Positions 1-12,157 of a stretch of DNA of 64,000 nt are shown piece by piece. Both the position numbers and the translations under genes were made by a program. The notes beneath the pieces were generated by a model. The model saw only the letters and a program-made list of their open reading frames with translations, ran no database searches and was not told where the DNA came from. The stretch is taken from contig JALGQZ010000004.1 of assembly GCA_023105745.1 (NCBI GenBank), positions 41,901,937 through 41,965,936 on the forward strand, given 5' to 3'. Position 1 is the stretch's first letter; each line of letters opens with the position of its first letter. Source of the DNA: Austropuccinia psidii (Eukaryota; Basidiomycota; Pucciniomycetes; Pucciniales; Sphaerophragmiaceae).

Positions 1-1807
1 GAGGTTATTCATCATTCAATCAGTGGTCAAGGCAGCAAGTATTTCAATACTCCTTGGACAACTCAATTGGTCCATACAGGCAGCAATCAATTATACCTGT
101 ATGTCCTTGGCCCAATTGGGCCAATTCATATTCCACTGTGGGAATTCAATCACACAGTTCAATTTTCAAGATGGCCAGAACTGTATTGCCCCAATTTAGA
201 AAATACAGCCGGTGACTCACCTTTAAGGATCAGCCCCTCAGCTTTTCACATATACTGGCCACCTTTCATCACCTGGGGACTTTTTCCCCAGTTAATTAAT
301 ATATTGGATGTATTTTTATCCTTCTTTTATTTTACCTTATTAAAGTAAATACTGATAATATTAAATCAGTTATTTACACCTTCTCTTCTTTGCCTGCCAA
401 TGGATATTGGTGGTCATATCCCTTACTAATTCCATTTCTTTTTCTGGCAGGTTGAAACAGTGAATTCGGGATTCACTTGGTTGGCTTCTTGGCTTTTGGA
501 TTTCTTATTTCTCTGGCCATTTTCTTCACTTACTATTTCTTATCTTTGACATACTTGTCCTTATTCTTACTCTTATCCTTTTTTGAGAAATTCATTCTGC
601 TTTATCTTTTATCCTTTTGGAACCTTCAAAGTGAGTTCTTGATTCCTGAGTGCCAGGCCACTCTTGTTTTCTGTCCAAGAGCCCCTGTGACAATAATTGA
701 GTTTAAAAGATTTTTTCTTGAAACTATATTTTTGAGCTTTGAATGTGGTGAGCTTTAGTATATATAAACTTAATTGATATTAAAACTAAAGATAATTAAT
801 CCAAAAGAGGATTAAACTTACTTGGAGTTAAGAATAACACTGGTAACACTAAATTGGAATTAAAAATAAGTTACCTTAAGGTAAGAACCTTATTTTTAAG
901 TATGGGTTTGCAGTTTTGACCCAAGAACACCCTCTATATCCATTATAAATCATTAGAGATGCTCTGTAGACATAAAAATATTCTATTCATTACTCACTTT
1001 GTCCATCACTCATCATCATTCCCATCATATTAGACATTTAAACAGGTAAAGTTTTATTAAATATGAAATCTTATTATTAAAGTAATTCTTAAGTTATTTT
1101 ATTCTTTATCAATTTCAAATTTAAAAAATTGAAATCATAGAATTCATATCATTGTTTTAATAACCAATAATATATTTTATTATATAAAATTATTCTCTTA
1201 AACATCTTGTAAAATCCACAAATTCCTCTTAAAAACTCTTTAATCATATTTTTTATCATAGAAAGTTGTTTTATATTTCGAAATCCTGATTTTTGGCATG
1301 TTTCTAACTTATAATCATTATTTAATATAATAACTGTTGTTGTTTGACTTGTTTTATTAAATAAATATTATAAGTAAGTTTTCTTTAAAGCTCTATATTT
1401 TTTTATCTAGTATTAGTTTTTTTATAAAGTTTTTCTATAGGAATTATCTCTAAAAAGTGTGTGTGATAATTTGTTTTATAAATAATATTCTTATATTATT
1501 TATAAGTGGATAAATATTAATATTTTCTATGTGTAATTTTCTAATTAAGAGCTTTACACTTCTTATTGTTAAAACTGTCAGTGACTATAACAATAATAGA
1601 ATAATTATAGCTTATTATAGTTATTAATAATTTTTTTAATATAAAATTATTTAATAATAATTAAACTTATTTTTTATATATAATTATTACAATAATTATA
1701 TAAATTTGTGGTCATAATATTTACTTATATTATATTTTCTACTGAGGACAGTCACAGTACTCTTGATATTTGTTACTATTCTCAAGAGTTTCATAGACAA
1801 ACCTTAC
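1..1807 (+). repeat. LTR-D, left end outside the window
   Basis: About 710-1807 matches the minus strand of 53311-54420 at clearly recognisable identity, for example the block around 1750-1800 ending in ttcatagacaaaccttaca, which ends like an LTR (..CA). The first 470 bases have palindromic stretches such as gcccaattgggcc and are less similar to the other copy. No gene is seen inside. The 93-codon ORFs at 67-348 and 477-758 look like chance frames in a pyrimidine-rich LTR. The element is either a solo LTR or an LTR abutting the gypsy relic that follows; the left boundary and target duplication are outside the window. Confidence 0.7.
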
Positions 1808-4800
1808 AGTGTGTTAAATATGGCCAGGAATCTTATGTAGTTTACCCCTAAAGATCAGGAAAGAATGAACAGGACTTTTGATGAAAATGTTGTATGAAAT
1901 TAAACAAATTAATTCTGATATTGATGTAAATTTGAGAAATAATCAAAGAAAGTAGTATCAAATATCAATGAACTGAGAAATAACAATAGAAACTTCTCTG
2001 AATGGTGTGAAATAAATAATGTGAGGGTTGATTCCATCTCCAATTAATGTCATAAGATTTGGAGAAGAGTTTAATTAAATAATGTAGAAATGGATGAAAC
2101 ATCCATTAATAATATAAAGGGACAACTCTCAAGTTTAAAAACTCATGTTTTGAATATAGTTCATAAAACAAAGTTTTTTCCACACACTTAGATAAAAGTG
2201 ATAATGAAAGAAAGTAATTAAAGGAGGAAATAATTGCACAATTAAATCAAATCAATAAGAATTATGAACCAAATTGACAAATCCCAAGATATTCCGCACT
2301 TTTAACAGAAAAGAAGCTATCTCCAAAGGACAGTGTGAACCCATTTCCAAGAGATACCCCTAGAGAAATTCCATTTTATGTAAAGGATACTCCCAGAGTG
2401 GAATAATGGCCTAAAGTATCTTGAGAAGGGGAATATAATCACATTGAAATAATAACAAAGGTGGATATTTTACAGGAAGACTTGAAAATACCAGATTAAT
2501 TCATAGTAGAAAGATTTCACTCCTTGTTAACCAGGACTTCTGAAAAGGGTATGACAAAATGAGGATAGATAATGGAAGAAATATGAGATAATCACCAAGC
2601 GGGAAAACAATTACTTCAGATTTAAAATGGAAAACTCTTGTAAAGGTGTCATTTTTAATTGTTAAAGAGAAAAAAAGTCTGTTGTTCAAACAGAAAGACA
2701 GAATATCTAGTTTAAACACAGGTATTTCTGGCTCAATGATCAATATGAAGATATTAAGTAAATGTGGAAGTGAACTACAAAATTCTATCAAATTCAGATG
2801 TGTAGAACCCTTTTCAACAGAGGACTATATTAATTCAATGGAAGATATTATTACTAGGAAAAGAATTGGTAAAATATGGACTAAAAGACCTGTTGAGTGC
2901 AAAATTATTCCAAAGACTTCTAGAGAAGATAGAAGACCTGAAAGACATTTTTTAAAGTATCATAAATGTGAGAGAACCTCACATTTAGCCAGAATTGTGC
3001 CAAGAAGACAAAAATAAATGGATTTCTAGTCATTGAAGAAGCTCAGTGTACTGAAGAGAAAGATGAATATGATCAAGATTCTGAAATCTCTGATGACACA
3101 CAAGTAGGGAATTGCCATATTGAGAATATCACAGCACTCTTTGAAGCTACTTAAGGCCATACTAACTCACCACAATATAGTGAGGACTGGTATAACTTGA
3201 TTAATATCCAAGATGCCAGTATGTGTAAATCTGAACCTGCCAGAGGAAAAGGTTACACTTCTGGAGAATCTTGTATTACATAAATCTTTGTGAATGATGT
3301 AGAAGCTAAAGTAAATATAAGAACAGGAAAGGTTTTCACTTGCTTAGGGAAAGATTAACTTAAATGTACACTTCCTCAGTGGAAAAAACATCTATCACAA
3401 AAGGAAGGTGTACAGCTCAGTAGTCCCATTAATAAAGTAATAATATGTACCCTTTTGGTATATTAGACACCAACTTGATATTTATACACCAATAAGGAAG
3501 TATGAGAATGAAAAAAGAGATAGTAGTAATAAATAACTTCACTTCTAAACATATCATTCTTGAAAATATATGGTATTGACATAAAAAACCATAAAGATAT
3601 ATATTTTGAAATTGGAGAAAAAAAGAGAAAGGAATTTTCCTTTTCCAATATTCCCAAACAAATATCAGTGTTGTATCCAAAAAAAAGCTGAGCATACAGA
3701 AGAATTTGTGTCAAATAAAGTTATTAAAGCACAAATTAATCCAGAATTATTGTCAAAAAATACAGCAAGAGCTTATCAATGTGTTATAAGTATATGAAAA
3801 TAACTTTGCTTCAAACAATAAACCTTTAGGTGCTATAAGAGGACATGAATTAGATATTACTCTTAATATTGACAGAACATAACCTCAGCTTCTTAGAAGA
3901 CAAGCTTTCCCAGAAAGCCCAAGAGCTAAGGAAGCTTTGTAAAGACATATACAAGAGTTAAAAAAACTTACTTTACTACAAAACAAAGGCCATAATGAAG
4001 AAGTTGAGGTTACAACTCCTGTAATTATTTATTGAAAGAATGATATATCAAGAATGTTTGGAGATTTTAGAGAAATGAATAACTACATAGTGCCAGATAG
4101 GTACCTGATTCCTGGAAATTAAGAAACCTTGACCAAATTATCCAAAGACAAGTATCTAGCCTCAATCGAAAAATTGAAAGGTTTTCATCTGAAATTCTTT
4201 ACAGAAAAAAATCCAAGGAATTACTTATAATTATCACTCACTGTGGTATTTTTTGGGTATCTGAGAATTCCATTGGGTGTTAAAAATTCTCCATATCATT
4301 ATCAAAGAGTGATGAATACCATATTTTTGGAATTATTAGCGGAAGGATGGCTCATTATTAAAATTGATGATATAACTATATGCTCAGACTCATGGTATCT
4401 GCACCTTTAAAGACTTGAAATAGTACTAATCAAAGTTGCAGAAGCAAATATAAAAATTCCACTTAAGAAATTTAATTTTGGTTTTGAAGAACTCAAAGCA
4501 CTTGGAAATATTGTTTTGTGATTAAGATAGGGTATTGACAAGAACAAATTATCAGAAGTTTTACTTAAAAAAATAGCCCAGAATAAGAAAGAAATAATTT
4601 CTTCTTTTTGATTTGCTAGTTATTATAGGAAGAATATGGAAGATGTTTCAATTATAACCGAGTCACTCTATAGAATCTGTGATCAACAGAAAGTATTTGA
4701 GATGACCCAAGAAAGAATTAGAGAATATGAGAAGATAAGGAAAGCCCTTGCAGAAGCGCCTTTAATCCACATTACTGAATGAAATATACTCTTTAAGGGG

Positions 4801-6926
4801 TACATTGATTCATGTGGAGATGAATTGGAGGAAAGCTTGCATCAAGTCCAAATTTTTGATGAAAAATAAAAAGAAGGACCAGCTTGTTTTATCTCAAAAA
4901 AAACCAAAAAAAGAAATATGAAATGCTTATGTTTGGTATGGGCACTTAAGAAGTCAAACTATCATGTTTATGGAAGTTTCTTGAAGTTATGTCTGACTGT
5001 AATGCAGTGAAATTGCTCCTGAACAAGAAATAACTCAAGAGAAAAATTCTGAGATGACAAATAGCTTTTCAAAAATATAGAAGAAATATGAAAATAGCTA
5101 ATAAGGCAGGAAATATACATAAGAATGCTGATGGGCTTAGTAGGAGGAAGCTAGCAAATACACCTAATAACACAGCTTATGTACCCCCAGAAGCAAAAGC
5201 ACAGATCCTAATTGAAAGAAGTAAAATAACTGAAATTGGGGTTGAATTCTTTAAAGAACTCATATTGTCAGAAACGCAGGACAAGAAATGCCATATCTTA
5301 ACATCCTTAGTGAAAAAATACTGTCAAGTCACATCTTTGTTTAATTATTTACATGAATAATGAGAAAATTACTATTCTGAAGGAATATTTTACTTGTTTG
5401 ACTTCATAATCTATTACAGAACTAGACATTATTGTGTAATGACACTATGTAGTAGATTGTATATCAATACCATTCTCCATTAATGTCCTGATAGCATCTA
5501 TTCTTGACACCTATCAGAGGAAAATGAAATTGAGAAAGTAAACAACTGTGAATGGTTTCCATCTTGGAGAAAATAAACCGTTGAATATTTACATAATTGT
5601 GACAGATTGAAAAAGTAAAAGAGAGAAAAAGGAAGAAATTTGGACTGATTATTCATATCAAAGAGCCAAAATCCCCTTAGGAGATTTTTAACATGGATTG
5701 GGTCACAGAACTACCTCCAAGTGAAGACAACGGCTATAATTATTGCTTAGTCATTTTAGACAGATATAGAAAGACTCCCATATTCTTACCATGTCATGAA
5801 GATGACAATGCTATGGATACAGCCCTCCTTCAGTGTAATAGAGTTATTTCTTATACAGAATTATTTAAGAATATCATAAGTGAAAGAGACCACAAGTTCA
5901 CATCTGCACTTTAAAAAATATTCAAAGATGTTTTGGGACCAATTTATTATTTTCTATAGCATACTACCCTCAAACTGATGTTCTAGCAGAGAATAATTAA
6001 TACTTTAGGAGACTTGCTAAGAAGATTCTGTGCCTATGTTTTAGAATTTGAATATTCAGATGACCATAAAAATTACTGGTTCACTTTGATACCTTCATTG
6101 GAATTTGCATATAAGAAGTCTGTTAATTCTTCCGCAGGTAAAAATACTGCTATTTTAGAAAAAGGATGGAATCCAAGACTCCAAGAAGATGCACTGAGGA
6201 AAGACTTGATTGAAATTTTTCCTGCAGCTTCCAGTTTCAAGCTAATGATTGATAAAGTGAAGTACTATTCAAGAACAAGCATGGATTACACTTTGGAATA
6301 TGCAAAACACAAATGTGACAAGAGTCATAAAGTACCATACTTCAAATTAGGGGGCTTGGTTCAAGCTTCAAGCTTAAGTCTTAATAATATTAAAGGCCAA
6401 AAGAAACTAAAATATGCTTATTTCAGGACTTTTGTTATTTCTTTCTTACATTGAAAAATGAAATTAAAGTGGAATTGAGTGGTTAACTAGAGAAAAACAC
6501 CCTATGTTTCCAGTAATCTTGATCAAACCTAACAAACCAGCTGATGAAGAACTGCTTACTTTAAGGAACCCCACTACTTTAACTCTACCACAAGTGGAAC
6601 ATAATGAAGAAAAAAGGATATGGAAAGTAACTAAAGAAAGGAAAAAAATCAGGGAGAATATCTTTTCAGATATAGAAACCCAGTACATGAAGATGAATGG
6701 CTGGAAGGATCAGACATACCTCACTCAGATAAATGTTTGTGGAGATTTAGGCATTAAAGAAAGAAAAAGGCCTGAATATTCCTATAAATGCTATTTAACT
6801 ACTTGATAATAATAATATAAAGAGGTTGGACCGACGAAATTAACCCCCTTTGGGTCTTTTTTACTTTTCATTTTACAGCTCACTAATAAAACTGTGGTAA
6901 AATTTAATTTTTTTGGTGGGAGGGAA
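1808..6926 (+). pseudogene. Ty3/gypsy gag-pol relic (element 1)
   Basis: This is a heavily broken copy of the polyprotein seen better preserved at 12158-18290. Gag occupies about 2100-3010 and ends in a CCHC zinc-knuckle remnant near 2949-3010 in which the first Cys is Tyr and the last is lost. A degenerate protease follows, then reverse transcriptase at about 3830-4560. Its YIDD box reads K-I-D-D-I at 4358-4372. RNase H ends near 5130 ([10 protein letters not shown]). Integrase at 5693-6454 has the first Asp (MDWVTELPP), but the second catalytic Asp is Glu (5882-5884) and the glutamate region is damaged. A chromodomain-like tail spans about 6504-6806. Frameshifts and stops occur every few hundred bases. 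It encodes no functional protein. No primer-binding site was seen after 1807, and the flanking LTRs belong to different families, so the left end may be a later rearrangement. Confidence 0.85.
6915..6926 (+). other. Polypurine tract of element 1
   Basis: The purine run ggtgggagggaa lies directly before the LTR start. In gypsy elements this site primes plus-strand DNA synthesis. The equivalent site of the better-preserved element is aggaggagggaa at 18322-18333, also abutting its 3' LTR. Confidence 0.7.
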
Positions 6927-7652
6927 TTTGAGCCTTGAGGTATATTTTACATACCTAAAGAAGCCACAATGAATATAAAAATATGCTCTAGACTATTAAT
7001 AAACCATAATTCATTCATAGATCCAAATTTCACCATTTATTATTTAAGAAAAGATAAATGACCTTTTTGTTTTTAAGTAAAGCCATGGATCTAAGACCAG
7101 AGTTGGATTCTACACAAAAAATTGACATATGGTAGCTCCATAGAGTGCAAAGCTTAAATGAATTCCATGAGGTTTTAATATGGAAAATACTTTAATACCA
7201 CATAAAAGAATTATGATTCTTTTGTTTTTCTCATTTTCATGCCAAAGTCATGGGATTGTGAGGAATCCTGTGTTACATGTACACTAATAATAGTGTTATG
7301 AATGTCTGTGGCACTTGATATTACCTTATTATTAAATAAAGTTTTGATATACCCATAGTGAATATCAGTCTTTGAGCATTAATTAATACTTTTGACATGA
7401 AAATAGCTAAGGGGGACAAAAGACATCAAAGCAAGCCAGGATACCCAGCTTCTGAGGCCTCTGAGGCGTGGCCAGCTCCAAACCTTGAATAAATGGATTT
7501 TCATGGCCCAATTAGTATACTAAAACATTTTGGAAACTTGGTTATCAAGCTCAAGTCCCATTAAATCAGAAAAAAATAACAAATAAACTGCTATTTTGAC
7601 ATGACAAGAGGGTAATGAGAAAATCTGATCCCTGTAGCCATGTTCATTATTA
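6927..7652 (+). repeat. LTR-B, 5' part of the 3' LTR of element 1
   Basis: The start (TTTGAGCCTTGAGGTATA, with the canonical TG mutated to TT) and the following 700 bases match the solo LTR-B at 60815 onwards. Shared landmarks include tggattctacacaaaaa, ggtagctccatagagtg and gggggacaaaagacatcaaa. Similarity stops at TTA 7650-7652, where Harb-1 is inserted. The LTR continues at 22188. Confidence 0.82.
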
Positions 7653-8117
7653 GAGAAGTTTTGATCATTGTGTAACTTAAACAGAATTTGCAGTCCTGTA
7701 AGAGACTGGATGAAAATTTGAAAATATTACAAGCATCCATGCTCAGAAAAAACTGAATTAAGAAGTGTTGTTTTACAAAATATTATACAGAATATTCCAT
7801 TCTGCATTAGACAAATCAATTCTTTCAATAATTTCCACCCACTGTAAAGTACTTCAGCTTAAATAATTAATAATCTTTCCAATTTACTCAATAAATCCTT
7901 TTCACACATATCAACAGCTCCTGAGTACAGGCAAACACATAACCAAGAAAATACCTCTGGTCTTCTCACAGCTACAGAGGCCCCAATTTCAAACTTAGAT
8001 GATAGTATTCCACACTTGAAAAATCTACACATAAGGAAAGATCATTCCAAAGGACACAATCAAATATTTCTTGATTACATTTTACAGGACCATCTATATT
8101 CAAACATACAGCTTGAA

Positions 8118-8667
8118 TGTCACTTCCGGATGAGAGGAAGGCTATTTATTATTATCTGTGATTAAATTCAACAACACAACAGCTACCGGAGACAAAGGAC
8201 TTATTTCTTTAATCAAAAAGGTCTTTCAGCCAATAAAACGGTTACTTCATCTTTTTGACAACTTTCCTATGGGTATTCTTCCGATGTGACTGATGAATAT
8301 CTGAAAATTGGAGAGTCAACTGCACAAAATGCAATGAAGATTTTTTGTAAGAATATCATAACTATGTTTTCAAGTGATTTTTTGAGACCTCAAAATACTT
8401 AAGAGCTGAAGATGATCTTGAAAGAAAATGAAAATCAGGGCTTCCCTGGTTTCAAAGGATCCATAGACTGTATGCACTGGAAATTGAAAATATTCCCATC
8501 AGAATGGGTTGGTCAATTCAAGGGAAAGAAAAAAAAGCCCCCAAAATTTCTCTTGAGGGAGTTGCCTCAAAAAAATTGTGTTTCTAGCATGCCTTTTTGG
8601 CACCCCAGGGGCATTGAAGGATATCAATTTAATTAATCAAAGTCCAATATTTTATGATTTCATAGCA
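8118..8667 (+). pseudogene. Harb-1 transposase, N-terminal half
   Basis: Conceptual translation shows the plant/fungal PIF-type pattern. First comes HFRMRGRLF near 8122, then DVTDEYLKIGESTAQNAMK from 8283 and, after a TAA at 8400-8402, ENQGFPGFKGSIDCMHW. The Asp of GSIDCMHW is the first catalytic residue of the DDE triad and is present. WAGQ(Y/F)KGK-like text follows. The frame then decays, and coding similarity is lost at about 8667 where LTR-C begins. The family is a nuclear cut-and-paste transposase. The second catalytic Asp and the Glu are found 12 kb downstream at 20430-20924, as expected if both parts were once one gene. Confidence 0.8.
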
Positions 8668-10252
8668 TGTTGAGCCACTCATTTTAATGTGGGATTGGAT
8701 AATGCAGTCCTTGAGGGGGAAATCACAGGTGAGCAGCTTTAAATCTCTAAAATAATCCTATAACCAAGGCCACTGAGATGTATTAGCTTCCCCCCTGAAT
8801 ATACTAAAAAATATCCCTATAGAGCTCACAAATCAATTTTTGAAAATATGGCTTTACAGCTATAGAAGACTTTTCCAGAAGTCTCTATCAGATCTAATCA
8901 ATTATTAGATAAGTAAACTATAAGCTAAAGCATTATAAAATATAATGTTTAAGTAATAATATAAAATGATATAATGGTAATAATATATATTATGAGGGTA
9001 AGTTTAATTTAATGTTATATATTCCTTATAATTATTATTAGTTTGGGAGGTTCATTTTGAATATAGTAAAGAAATAAGTCATTTAATAATTTATTGGTAA
9101 GGTATTTTGTAATATAGTGGGGATATTTGTTAAATATAAGTGCAAGTTTTTTATATAATAACATATATCTGTAAGGATTTTCTAATATAAATATATATTA
9201 TGGATATTTTTCCTTTATACTTTAAAGGTTATGGGGATAAAATAAATAGTATGAGTCTTATTTCTAGTACTATAACTATGAGAATATTAATTCAAACATA
9301 GGGTGGATTGATAATATAATGTAGAGCTTCTTTGAACCACTGTTGATTAGAAATAACTATGAATGAATACTATAAGTCTGTAATACTTCAATAAGATAAC
9401 TAGATTATTCTACAAGTAAGGGATGGATGAATTATTCTCCTTGGTATAAAATTCCCATTTAAAAATAATACTACATTGAGCTACTAGGGAGGGATAAATA
9501 ATTATTCTCCTTCTTTATATATAATTAATTGCATGGGCAAAGAGGAGAAAATGAGGGAGAGAGGCCCTTTATTTATATTATTTGGGCTCTCCATAGAGGC
9601 ACTCAAAAAGGGGACTTAGAATTTTTTACTCCTTTGGCTTGGATAGTTTTTATATAGTGGTGACTCTCAAATTATTCCATTTGTTTGGTTTATTTCATCA
9701 TTTTGATGTATGATTAAATAATCTGAGATGTTTTTTCTGGTAAGGAATTTTGAATGGTGTCATTTCTTGAAGCTATAAAGCTATATCTTCAATTTATTGA
9801 AACATTTTCATGCATGATTATGTAATCTGGTTAAACCTTCTTCGCTGAGGAATTTTGGTTGGTGTCATTTCTTGGAGGTATTTCACCATTTGTTTGGTCA
9901 ATTTCACCATTTTTGGTGGGATGAGGTGATTTTGTACAGTTATTCCACTATATGTCTGTGCACTTTTTGAAATTCAGGTTTTGAATGCTGTGTATTGCAG
10001 GTATTATGTTTGTCCTGTATTAGATTTAATTTTCCTTAATTTGACTTTATTCTTTTTTTGTCAATTTATCTTTTCTGGCTTATCAGGTGACTGTGCTTTT
10101 ATTTCTACAGATATGCTGTGTAATTTAAGGTCTTTTTGTATTTATTTTATATTTCCTTCTTTTGATTCATTTCTTATTACAGTAGTCTCAGATTGGTGAC
10201 TGTATTTCTGAGTAATCCATAGGTTAAGCAGAGCTAGGGTAACGTTAATATT
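8668..10252 (+). repeat. LTR-C copy 1, left part
   Basis: From about 8680 the sequence matches 52390 onwards: gggattgataatgcagtccttga-like text, the gaacatacgaaaaa/gaatatactaaaaa block, and gtctctatcaga. Farther right, 9420-9800 matches 55530-55770, including gaggagaaaatgag with agaggcc. No coding sequence is seen; the 72-codon ORF at 9981-10199 looks like chance. It continues at 20121 after the gypsy insertion. No target duplication could be fixed, so the start is uncertain by about 25 bases. It is a solo LTR or another long non-coding repeat. Confidence 0.65.
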
Positions 10253-11970
10253 TGTGAGCCTTAGAGGTATTTTCATATACCCAAAAGACCACGAATAACA
10301 AAGTAGGATATAAATATAAATAAAATAAATTTATTTATATTATCAAAATGAAAAATGAGATATAAATACAAATTTATATACAAAAATAAAAATTTGATTA
10401 TAACTTAAAATAAAAATTACATTAAATTTTAAAATTGTGAAATTGCATTTTTACTTGAAAAAATTAAGTAAAAATGAATTTTTAATAAAATTAATGAAAT
10501 TTGAATATTTTTGGTAAAAGGTTACATAAAATATATTAAAACTTTCTATACAACAAATAAACTTAAGAAAATTACTTCACCATTGGATTCCTCATAAAAA
10601 ATAAGGTGGGGTCACCTCTGGGTAAATTTTTTGTAGCTCAACTCTAAATAAGCTTAAATTAAGTTGTTAGTATTTTATTTACAAAAGTAGAAACTCCTCA
10701 AAACCTTAATTTAATTCACACCACATGTGGTGTTAACCATCAATTTTTGTGTCAAAATTGAGGTGTTTTGTGTAGTTTAATAGTTATGAGGAATTGAAGT
10801 ATTTTCAATTGAAATGTGAAGTGTGCGTGTATTACATAAGTGAACTGTAATTTACATATGAGGTATCAATTATTACAGTTGCATACTGTAAAACTCAATT
10901 GAATTGTATGTGTAAATAACAAGTATATTATATGATGAGGAATTAAACAAAAAATAAATTGGAAAGATTAATTCTGGGGTGGAAATGGTACTCTAGCTCC
11001 AAGGGGGAGCCAGACCCCCAAATTCCTTTCTGACAGGCATGGGATGTCAAAATCCACACAAATGTTCATCACTTTTGGCCTGGAATTTAGTCACAGGGTC
11101 TGTGACTCAATTGATGATGAGGTTTTGATACCAACCAGGGCAGTTTTAACTGTTTCCAAGAGGGTAAAACTACCCTTAAGTATAAAAAGTTTTAACTGGT
11201 TTCTAGGTCTCTTACACACATTCTGACATGTTTTGAAGGCTCTAGACCAGTTATTACTATAGTAATGGCTGATTTAAGGGTCTAAAATGGCTAGAACCAG
11301 CCTTTTTTTGGTCTAAACCAGGGTTCAATGATGCCATAATTGGCTTTTCTGTTGTCAGGGTGTTTTCCACAACAGACAAGAATAAGTTTTACTTTTGGAG
11401 TAAGAAAATTGATGGCTATAAAAGAATGTCTTCTTTTGCCCCACTTTTCTCTTCATGTTACAATCTTTTCCTTTTATAATTAGTTTAAACACTGTTAAAC
11501 CAATAAATAAAAGATTCCAACCACCCTTTTTAAATAATTTTAAAACTTTTAACCACGTGAAAAAACTCATTATAATCATTGTTTGTAACTCTATAATCAT
11601 TTTTACCCCCTTGAACCACCCCCAAAGTGAATTAAAGCATCTTCCATCACTGTTAACTTTGTCACTTTGTTTCCAAATTCACTCTGGTCACTTTTGCAAA
11701 TGTTTTCTCTTTAAATATATTTTTGAAGACTTTGTTCTTGAATTAATTGTTTGCAGTTCTTTTCTCAATCAATTCCAATTGAAATTGCTCTTGAAGAAAT
11801 ATCTTTTGTAGCCTTAAATATCTCTTGTAGAGTATTTTTGGATAAATTAGTGTGTTTTCTCTTAAAAATACTATTTCATACTATTTTTTAATTATATTTT
11901 ACCTTCTACAAATTTTGAGGACAGGAAAATTACTTGATTTTTAATCGAAGTTTCATATCCACACCTTACA
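10253..11970 (+). repeat. 5' LTR (LTR-A)
   Basis: It begins TGTGAGCCTTAGAGG and ends CACACCTTACA, so it has the TG..CA ends. It is 1718 bases against 1787 for the 3' LTR. About 75 bases present in the three other LTR-A copies (the ttgttggtaaaacaataaa block) are missing here after gataaat near 11845. It contains a TATA box, a perfect 12-base palindrome accacatgtggt at 10720-10731, and AATAAA near 11505. The ORFs at 11044-11226 and 11455-11811 recur in all LTR-A copies as fragments and are not thought to be genes. Confidence 0.93.
11416..11424 (+). promoter_or_regulatory. TATA box of LTR-A
   Basis: ctataaaag is followed by a pyrimidine-rich stretch with ttctcttcatgtt, a plausible start region. 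The identical nonamer is conserved in all four LTR-A copies (19514, 27514, 59215), while the surroundings differ, which supports a Pol II promoter role. Confidence 0.65.
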
Positions 11971-11972
11971 TT

Positions 11973-11990
11973 TGGGGGCCCAGCCGTGAT
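11973..11990 (+). other. Primer-binding site
   Basis: TGGGGGCCCAGCCGTGAT begins two bases (TT) after the 5' LTR, the standard place for the tRNA-binding site that primes minus-strand synthesis. Its complement ends in CCA and has the layout of a tRNA 3' end: discriminator C, a 7-base acceptor strand, a 5-base T-stem strand and the start of a T loop. The first seven bases equal those of the proline-tRNA sites known from gammaretroviruses. tRNA identity is inferred only. Confidence 0.7.
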
Positions 11991-12157
11991 TTAATTTTTT
12001 ACTCTTTTTAAATCTTATTCTTATATTGAAAAATTTGAAAACATATAAAAAATACTTATGATTCAAAAAATTCCATAAAAAATAACTTTTTTCATATTAT
12101 AAGTGAGGCTTTATTTTTTCATTTCTCTCTTGAAAAAATCTTTTTTTACTTAATAAA

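Noticed and set aside
67..758. Two 93-codon ORFs at the left end as genes
   Set aside because: They lie in an LTR, are pyrimidine-rich in sequence and hydrophobic without any domain, and have no support in the inverted copy.
11044..11811. ORFs inside LTR-A as conserved genes
   Set aside because: They recur in every LTR-A copy at the same place but with differing frames and ends, as expected for repeats without coding constraint.
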